Positions 56,285 to 64,000 of a stretch of DNA of 64,000 nt are shown here, piece by piece. The notes beneath the pieces are model-generated. The model saw only the letters and a program-made list of their open reading frames with translations, did not search any database and was not told where the DNA came from. The DNA is from Gnetum montanum (Eukaryota > Streptophyta > Gnetopsida > Gnetales > Gnetaceae): the NCBI GenBank assembly GCA_015680685.1, contig MNCI01003795.1:369025-433024 (forward strand), written 5' to 3'. How positions within the stretch are numbered: position 1 is the stretch's first letter; each line of letters starts with the position of its first letter. The translations under genes were made by a program, and so were the position numbers.

Positions 56285-58170
56285 CAAATGCCTCACAATA
56301 TCATAATTCACTAAAATGATAAAGAGACAGCAGATGATGAGGATTTTGAAGAAAATGAGAAAAATATGCTTGTAGGAAGCACCATGCATGAAGAACTTAT
56401 TAAGGAGACATGGAGGCCAATTTGAGAATGCTGAATGCCAACATATCTTGATGATTATATGCTCAACATCAACATTGAAGCTTGCTCCCCCTCACATCAA
56501 ACCAATCTAATCAAACCTAAGTTGTCCAAGGTAGAGTATGAAGATACATCCAAAACTAAATCTTGATCTTGAACTACCAATGCTTTAATGACTATTGCAG
56601 GCATGCATGTACTATTAACAATTCAAATAGTATACAAAATATTTTACTTAAGCCTAAGAATTTTGAGGAAGTGTCACAATACTCTAAGTGGAGTGATGCC
56701 ATGGAGAAAGAATTGAAAGCACTTACTGATAACCAAACATGAAGTGTTATTCAGTTTCCAAGACGAAAATAGGTTATTTGTTTAAAATGGCTATTCAGAA
56801 TCAAGCATAAACCAAATGGTACAATAGGAAAATACAAGGCTAGGCTAGTTGCTAAAGGCTAGATTCAAATTAAAGGAGAAGACTATAATGATACTGTTTT
56901 TCCTGTGGCAAAATTTGCTTTTGTTAAATATCTCATTGTAGTTGCTATCGCCAACGGATGGGATCTACACCAACTTGATGTTAACAATGCATTCATGAAT
57001 GGGGACCTTGATGAAGAAGTATATATGAAGTTCCCTAAAAGGTTTCACACTAGAAACAATAAGCTTGTTTGTCGACTACACAAGTCTCTATATGATCTCA
57101 AACAAGAATTTAGAGAATGGTTTCGTAAGCTCTCTAATGCCTTTCTTTCTTATGATTTTCATCAAAACAATTTGGACAGTTATCTCTTCACCATGAATAA
57201 TGTAAATGATAAGCTCCTTGTGTTGGTCTACATTGATGATATTATTATTATAAGAAATAATAATGAAAAGTGCATCCAATTCAAACGGTATATCTAAAGT
57301 CAGCTCCAAATCAAGAATTTAGGTGCATTAATGTATTTTTCTTGGTTTAGAGGTTAAGAAAATCAAATCTAGAGTTTACTTGAATCAAATGAAGTATGCT
57401 TAGGATATTTTTGGAGAAGTAGATGTTCAGCACATGAGGAAGGTTGATACACTGATACCACTGGTCTTTCAATAGATGAAGGAGCACCTCTTCCTAATGG
57501 TTGAGAAAAAGAGATGACTTATTAGTAGGCTTATTTGCTTGAATTTGACTCACCCAAACTTATCCTATGTAGTACACCTTCTTAGCCAATTCCTTCAACA
57601 TCCTAGGGAGCCAAACATGGATATGGCTAAACGTGTCATTTGGTACATAAGTGAAACAACATCCAATGGGTCCTTCTATCCAAGAAACAATGATCTTGTC
57701 TTGAAGACTAATTGTGATGTAGATTGGGACACATGTCTGATGAGGTGATGGTCCACAATCAGATTCATCTATTTTCTTGGTAATTCCCCCCTGACATGGT
57801 GTTCAAAGTCGCAACCTACCATTTCCCTTTCATTGGCTAAGGCCAAGTACTATGCTATGGCCAAGGTAACAAAGGAGATAGTCTAGTTAACTATTGTACT
57901 CAAAGACATGTTTGTTGAGGTTACAAGGCCAATTTCTTTACATTGTGATAATTAATTTGCAATCCACATCACAACCAATCTAGATTTTCATGAGCATACT
58001 AAACATATTTAAATGGATTTTCATTGTGTTTGATAAAAATATGTGGAAAAGCTATTGCAATTCATCTTTGTGCCCTCTTATTCTCTATTTGCATACATAT
58101 TCACCAAAGGTCTTGGTCACATTTACTTTAACACCGTCTTGCACTTGATTGGCTTTGGTAACACTAATCA
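56285..58170 (+). pseudogene. Ty1/copia polyprotein fragment: RT and RNase H
   Basis: A linker after integrase (56285-56640) reads DDEDFEENEKNMLV, then YLDDYMLNI. RT begins near 56690 (DAMEKELKALTDNQTW; CLKWLFRIKHKPNGTIGKYK; ARLVAKG) and continues in an open stretch 56905-57297 with YLIVVAIANGWDLHQLDVNN, AFMNGDLDEEVYMKFPKRF, LHKSLYDLKQEFREWF and the catalytic YIDD at 57229-57240. Then IKNLGALMYF-like and LEVKKIKSRVYLNQMKYA. RNase H parts include HPNLSYVVHLLSQFLQHPRE, AKRVIWYISETTSNG, TWCSKSQPTISLSLAKAKYY and FAYIFTKGLGHI near 58080-58130. No integrase or gag in place; stops are few. Confidence 0.85.
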
Positions 58171-59039
58171 TTAGCTTGAGAAAGGGAATAATGCTCACTC
58201 TATTAGCAAGCCTTGATATGTTCCTCTACCACATGAGCTTGAGAAAGGCTATTGCATGAACTATGTGATCACAGTTGTGGCATTCTCGGCATTGATACAG
58301 CTGACATGCCCTTATTATGCTACTCAAGATCAAGTCTTTCCCTATTTTTTAGATCATAGTTATGGTTGTTGCTAAGTTTTACTCAAGTTTCCTTTTCTTC
58401 TTCTTTTTCTTCTCTACTTTTCATTTTTAGTTTTATTCACAATAGCATAAATACACTACTTGTATGTACAATTTCATAATAATCAATAAGAATAATTCTC
58501 TATTCTCCTAATTTTATAGCATGTACATTATGCTTAAACCTTTTCAATAAATTTACAGCTAAAAATTCACAATAAAATCATGTAGCAATTTATTAAGGTT
58601 CTTTATTATAGCTTTATTGAACAACCAAATTCATACAAAGTAAAGTCAAGACCCAACTTAGGATTCCTACTTAATATTTTATAGGAATTTGTTTGGAAGT
58701 CTTTTATCTAAAATATAACAAAATTCATAGAAAGAGTTTAATAACTTACATTAAGATATCATATTGATTCCAACCAGAAAATACTATCCTATAGAGTATT
58801 TACATAAAGCAATAAAAATTTAAACAATAAACACTAAATACTCTATGGATGATGGAATATTTAAAAATGGCAAGGAATCAATATGAAATCTATGAATGAT
58901 TCAATACTTAATGATTTGTTTATTGTAAATGTTATGCTTTAGTTCAATCAAGGTTAGTATATAGATACACTTACCTTAATTGTTAATAAAAAGATTCTCT
59001 AGGCCAAAGTATCAATAATGTTGTTTTTTGTGGAATTTT
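58171..59039. other. Unassigned sequence after the copia fragment
   Basis: The first 200 bp include two GAGCTTGAGAAAGG-like phrases (near 58170 and 58230). The rest is AT-rich with no coding reading. A copia 3' LTR would be expected here but I could not show one. Confidence 0.3.
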
Positions 59040-59560
59040 CTAGTGAATTTTATGAACTATTACATCAAGCTAAGGTAAAATAGGAGGAATATGAATAAGC
59101 TTCAACCTTTGTTAGAGGTCTTATGATGGTGTATCAACAAGAGTTCTCATTCTATAAGATTCAAACCCTTAATGAGACTTATGATTTGGCATTCAAGGTA
59201 AAAAAGAAACTTAGTGGATTTGGGAATATGAGTAAATAAATATCAAAGGCGAAGGACAAAGGATCCAAATTAGAAAATAAAACCAAGTTAAAATCTAAAG
59301 AAAAAGATGGAAACAATGACAAGAAGCAAGATAAGAGAAATGAGAAGGCTAAGGCTAAGAAGAAACAAGGAAAAGAAGATAAGGATCAAGGTAGTAACTC
59401 ATCCAAGATTCAGTGCTTGAAATGTGAAAAGTAGAAACACAAGCAATGGGAATGTCCACTTCACAAGGTATCTAGAGCAAGGATGTAAAAACCATACAAA
59501 CAAAGGAGACATCAAGCCAAGCTCTTTAGAGAGATAATCCTAATGCTCCCAAAATTGAAG
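59040..59560 (+). pseudogene. gag: Ty3/gypsy gag C-terminal part with zinc knuckle
   Basis: A capsid end (MMVYQQEFSFYKIQTLNETY, then DLAFKVKKKLS) is followed by a very Lys/Glu/Asp-rich basic stretch (59230-59400). A canonical zinc knuckle C-L-K-C-E-K-stop-K-H-K-Q-W-E-C lies at 59414-59455 (C-x2-C-x4-H-x4-C). Open apart from a few TAG/TAA stops. Together with the RT below it looks like one element, different from A, B and C. Confidence 0.65.
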
Positions 59561-59623
59561 AAGTTTTTGGATTGAATTCATGTGGATTTATGGGAAATGT
59601 GAATAGAAGAGATCATGCAACCA

Positions 59624-59692
59624 TAAACCCTAAACCCTAAGAACCCCTAAACCCTAAACTCTAAACCCTAATAACCCTAAACCCTAAACCCA
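59624..59692. repeat. Interstitial telomere-type array (CCCTAAA)n
   Basis: About 69 bp of head-to-tail AAACCCT units, with variants (GAACCCCTAA, AACTCTAAACC, ATAACCCTAA). CCCTAAA/TTTAGGG is the telomere repeat of most plants. It lies between the gag and RT parts of the flanking gypsy remnant. Confidence 0.9.
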
Positions 59693-60159
59693 AAATGTTA
59701 TTTTTTCCAAGATAGTTGCTATATTGGATTTAGGAAAAAAATCCTCATCCTAGAACCTACATCATGCATTGGTTGTCAAGAGACTTCTCTTAAGAGGTGA
59801 GAGAGAAAAGTGTCTTAAAGTTTAAAATTAGAACTTATCATGATGTTGCAAAATATGGTGTTTTTGGAAGGCCTTGGAATTTTTGTAACTCATCATGAGA
59901 GAGCAATATGTAGTTTTTGGAAGGCCTTGGAATTTTAATAATGATGCTCAATTTAATAGAGCAAGAAATATGTGAAGTGTAATAAGACCAGATAAAATCC
60001 ATGAGTTGATTCCTATGATAGCTAAGCAAGTGAAGTAGTAAAGCTTACTTAATGTTTTCATAATTCTTCTTGGGAAGAGAGAACATATTAAAGAACATGA
60101 TAAGGCTAGTCTTAGTTTTTTGATTATATCAATTATTACATCTATCATGATGTTGTGCA
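59693..60159. other. Sequence between telomere-type array and RT
   Basis: Expected to be protease and the RT N-terminus; only weak readings. A near-direct duplication, TTTTTGGAAGGCCTTGGAATT, split here as TTTTTGGAAGG and CCTTGGAATT, occurs at about 59861 and 59916 (55-bp spacing). Confidence 0.4.
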
Positions 60160-60742
60160 AGTGGAACTTCCAACAAGTGTGCTACGCTTGAAGAAGCAAT
60201 TTCCAAAAGTGCTCAAGGGGGAATTGGATGGATTTCCACCAATGAGAAATGTTAAACACCAAGTTGATTTCATTCCTAGTGCTACCATTCCAAATTAAAG
60301 GGCATACTAGATGGTATTGAATTAGAGGACTGAATTGCAAAGAAAAGTAAAGAAGTTACTTGTAAATGGCTTCATAAGGGAGTTAGTTTTACCTTGTGTA
60401 GTTCCAATAGTACTTGTATCAAAGAAGGGCAATGAAGAATTGATAATGTGCTTTGGTTCTAGGGTTGTTAATAGGATAATAGAGAGGTAGAGGTTTTCTA
60501 TTCTAAAGATAGATGATATCCTTGATGTCCTTACTAATGCAGAGGATTTTAACATATTAATTTGAAGAGTGATTACCATCAAATTAAGATTAGGCTTGAT
60601 GATAAATTGAAGACCACTTTCAAGACACCAAAAGAATTATTTAAGTGGCTAGTGATAACATTTGGGCTCACAAATGCCCCTGCTACATTTATGAGGCTAA
60701 TGCATGATGTTCTTTCTCATGAACTTCTCAAAGCCTATTCAT
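60160..60742 (+). pseudogene. Ty3/gypsy RT N-terminal half
   Basis: VLKGELDGFPPMRNVKHQVD, then FIPSATIPN, ELQRKVKKLLVNGFIRE, PCVVPIVLVSKKGNEELIM, CFGSRVVNRI, FSILKIDDILDVL, then in an open stretch (60562-60744) SDYHQIKIRLDDKLKTTFKT and LFKWLVITFGLTNAPATFMR, LMHDVL. The PP-x-R-x-VKHQIDFIPG opening is typical of chromovirus-like RTs. It ends abruptly at about 60742, before the catalytic DD motif, where a repeat begins. Confidence 0.8.
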
Positions 60743-60744
60743 GA

Positions 60745-61335
60745 ATCCTAGGATGGGCCACTTCTTACCATTATAATAGTGATGTGAAAAATTCTTAGGA
60801 TCTTGTTATTTTGTAAACCATTATTTGGATCCATCTTGTACCTTATCATATCAAAAGAAATTTATTCTTTTAAGCTTATCAAGTATTATCTTATATGTAA
60901 TAGTTAAAATAAATTTTTACATTTCCACATATAAAATGTGGCATTTTTGTCTTTTACTTGTCACATGTGGATTATTTGAATTTATCTTTTAGCTATCATT
61001 TTATCCTTATATTTGAATTTATTTATCTTTTCATGTCATATATCATAACCTAGTGTCTCTTCCTCTCCTTAGATTACCACATCATGGTATCATCACAAGA
61101 TATTTTTAAACTCTTGAAGCCAATCATTACCTTAATATAACTAAAAAAATTCTTAGACTTGGACTTCTCAATGTCTATCTCATTAGTCCTTGGGTTGACC
61201 ACTCCTTACATTTGTAATTGCAATGTGAACAATTATTTAGATCTTCTTATCTTTTGACCATTGTCTAAACCCTTCCTTACCTTATCATATCAAAGGTAAC
61301 ATGTTCTCTTAAACTTACAAAGTGTTATCTTTTTA
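60745..61335. repeat. Direct repeat pair, about 145 bp, 445 bp apart
   Basis: 60745-60895 and 61189-61335 share in order TCCTAGGATGGGCCACT / TCCTTGGGTTGACCACT, AGGATCTTGTTATTTTG / AGATCTTCTTATCTTTTG, ACCTTATCATATCAAA and TTATCAAGTATTATCTT / TTACAAAGTGTTATCTT. Copy 1 starts exactly where the RT is broken off. Confidence 0.6.
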
Positions 61336-64000
61336 GTTTTTCTTTAATCCACTTTTGACCTTATGTAATCTCTAAAAGCTTGACATGCCTATTTTATTTT
61401 ATAAATCTCTTCCTTTTTATATATGGTTATGCAATACTTTTGCCTTCTCCTTCTTAAGTCTTATTTGAATATTATGATTAAAGGTCACTTTTTACCTTCA
61501 TCAATCTTAATCAGTAATTAACTTAAACCTTACAATCAAAAATTAATAATGAAATTTCATGTAAAGGATATTGACTTTATGTAAAGAGTGTTCATTGTAC
61601 TTGAATGGAAAACTACTCTTCTCTAGAACACATACTAAAGAAGCATGAATATCTAAGAGGATTCCTTACTATGTTAACCATCATAAAAAAAAACTAAATT
61701 ACCGTAATTCTTGTGAACTTTATAAGGATACATAAGTAGCCAAGCCCATATCATTTATTATAGGTTTAATAATAGTATGAATGTATATCCATTATATCTT
61801 TTAAGCCTTTTCTAACACCTTGTTATATCAAGTTATGAAAAATTTTCTTTTTGTCTTTGCATGTTGTTTCAAAATGTTATTTTATGTTTGTGTTTTATAA
61901 AACTTAAAATTCATATATTATGTACCTTATGTGTAGGATCAGTGTTTCATTTTAGAAAAAGAAAATGTTAAATGTAATAATATAACTTCATGCCTAAAAT
62001 TCAAATTTGTGAACACTCTTACCTATAAATATATAGGTGGTTAATCATTTTATAATTTTAGAAGCATTTTCTAAAATAATTTTAAAAGTTCACTGAAGTC
62101 CATTTCCCAAAAAAAAACATTATTATTTGAGTTATATAGTCAAGATTTCATTAATTTATTAATATTCCTTATCATTTCTCATTTAATTACATCAATTCTC
62201 TATCAATTACTTGGCATCCTCTTTATCAAGTTCATTTACTTTCATCATATTAGTAATCATTTCATATCTTTTCTATCATATTCTTATACTTTAAATATTG
62301 ATTAATGTCATTCTATTAAGTTCTAGATTAACTTAATGATTTCATATTATCCTTGTTAAATGTCTTAATAATTTTACCTATTCTAATTCCTTATAGTTTA
62401 AGTTCCAAGAACTCATAAAGCTTGATGGATTTTAGGCTCAAGCTTAAGTAAATAATTAATTTGAAGACATTCTCATCACATTTCAAGTCAATCTCTTCAT
62501 TTTTATATTCTTTATTAAATTTTTCTAGGTTTTATTTTGCATATTATTAAAATCAATAAATTCATTAGGAACCAAGTTGAAGATTTAAAGATTTATACCA
62601 TTTGTACTCTTTCAAAATTTCCTCTAACTTACTTCATATATTTATTTTTATTTTTAATGAATTTTTTAACTTTGTTAAAAATCTTTTGTATTTCATCCTT
62701 AATGTTCCTTTGATGTTGGCACTTGGAGGTGACCTACCCAAGGTTCAAATGGCCATCATCATGATTTTCTAAGCTCCCAAGTGTTGTTGAGGTATTCTCT
62801 AGGATTGACCACAAGATCCATATATGAAGAGATTGTAGCTAAATCTCCTAAAGAGAGGAGCAATGGGAAGTTACTTCATTGTATGAATCAATGTGGGTTC
62901 TTTCAGTCTCATCATGTTTATGTTGCAATTAAATGAATATATGCTTCCACTTCTATTTTAATACGTTGATCTTCAATCTTAACAAATAGTCCTTGTAGTT
63001 AATTTTGTTCTGGATATCTTTATCAAATTTCATTATATATCTTTCATTTTACATTTTGTTTCATTTTCTAGTGTAATGATTTGTATTGCATGAATTAATT
63101 GAATTCTATGTCTCATCTTTTTAAAACTTAAATGTTCTTTTTTGCAATGTTCTATGATGAAAATATCTTTGCAACAAAATTAGAAGGATGAGATGAGATA
63201 AAAAGACAACACACTAAAGATGTGATTTTTGCTAGAGAAAGAAGGATCCTCATGATTAAGTAGGCATTTCCTTGGGATACTACTGATACTCGGTAGATAT
63301 TAAGGATCATGGATATAGACATTTATCTTTTAAGAAATTATTTATGAACACAATTTTTTATTTTATTTTACAGACATGAGATCACCTATGTTATCCTGAC
63401 ATGTACAATTATCTTGCTTGCCATGCATCAATGATGGTAAGAAAAAGAACCTATGTTTTTCCTTACCTATACCTATTGTTTATAATTTATTTCTTTTTTA
63501 GAAAAATTTTGGTCATTTATATATATAAGGAGGGGTGAACCCAAAAATTAGTAGTATCATTATGAAAGGTAGATGATCCTCTAGTGAAACAAATGAATAC
63601 CCACACCAATTAGAAATTGAAAAGTAGCAACATAGTATTTCATTTCATTTAACTAATCATGCAAATCTAGCTTTAAATTTCATACATTTTTCTAAAATTC
63701 AATTATTAAAGAATAGGAAAGTTTAATTTAATTCTTTTGGAATAAAAAAAATGTACTAATATTTTATTAGGGTTGAGCAAACCTAAAGGATCAAAATCAA
63801 GTATAATAGATATATTCAAGTTGCTTGTTCAAACGATATTAGTTGCAATAAATCCATAGTATAATAGATGTGTCTAATACTCATGCAACTTAAACATCTA
63901 TTTAATGCAATTCCTTAGAACTAATACTAGTAGCTTAGCTTGAATAGCTCATACAAAGATTGACTTAAGATTTTCTAATTTTTTCTCAAGAAATCTATTT
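61336..64000. other. Unassigned AT-rich sequence at the right end
   Basis: No coding readings, RNA genes or element ends recognised on either strand. Many short A/T runs. A sequence like CCTTGTTATATCAAGTTATG at 61830-61849 may be a distant third copy of the preceding repeat. Confidence 0.3.

Noticed and set aside
1-64000. tRNA or rRNA genes
   Set aside because: No cloverleaf with A/B boxes and no conserved rRNA segment was seen by eye; a covariance-model scan would be needed to exclude a decayed one.

Overview
This is AT-rich, gene-poor plant nuclear DNA made almost entirely of old, decayed LTR retrotransposons. The plant assignment rests on an imperfect CCCTAAA telomere-type array, plant-type Ty3/gypsy lineages (one with the two RNase H domains of the Tat group, two with an Athila-like layout) and a Ty1/copia polymerase. 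Long, heavily mutated elements with no intact host gene in 64 kb suggest a very large genome, most likely a gymnosperm; that last step is inference. No intact protein-coding gene, rRNA or tRNA was recognised.

Layout. 1-2984: the best-preserved DNA in the window, the 3' part of an Athila-like element (a third ORF after the polymerase, then the end of an LTR). 2986-14970 (+): element A of the same family, strongly decayed: truncated LTR, tRNA-Asp-type primer site, gag, protease, RT remnant, RNase H, integrase, a second copy of the third ORF, and an 898-bp LTR. About 15.6-17.7 kb (-): an unrecognised decayed gene. 18060-34683 (+): element B, Tat-type (gag, protease, RT, two RNase H domains, integrase). 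Between its protease and RT lies an antisense seven-exon gene (26452 to 22180) and a 2.2-kb field of palindromic motifs. 35.2-36.1 kb and 37.0-38.0 kb: two tandem arrays (about 103 and 133 bp). 38.5-39.7 kb: a probable copia LTR with primer site. 40.7-42.9 kb (-): a Ty3/gypsy RT fragment and unidentified decayed coding pieces. 44086-55884 (-): element C, complete in layout, Athila-like, with both LTRs, a near-perfect 5-bp target duplication, all domains and a third copy of the third ORF. 56.3-58.2 kb (+): copia RT/RNase H. 59.0-60.7 kb (+): another Ty3/gypsy gag and RT, with a telomere-type array between them. 60.7-61.3 kb: a direct repeat pair; nothing was recognised after it.

How it fits together. 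Elements A, C and the left-edge fragment belong to one lineage: same LTR ends (TGAT...CCACTCATCA), same primer site, same TATA position, same unusual zinc-knuckle spacing, and a homologous third ORF in the position of the envelope-like ORF of Athila elements, with a splice acceptor at its start codon. Elements B and C both lie inside tandem-repeat arrays that resume on the other side. Decay is dominated by C-to-T and G-to-A changes: reading frames often stay open over kilobases and are broken mainly by stop codons of the CAG-to-TAG, CGA-to-TGA and CAA-to-TAA kind, as expected for long-methylated repeats.
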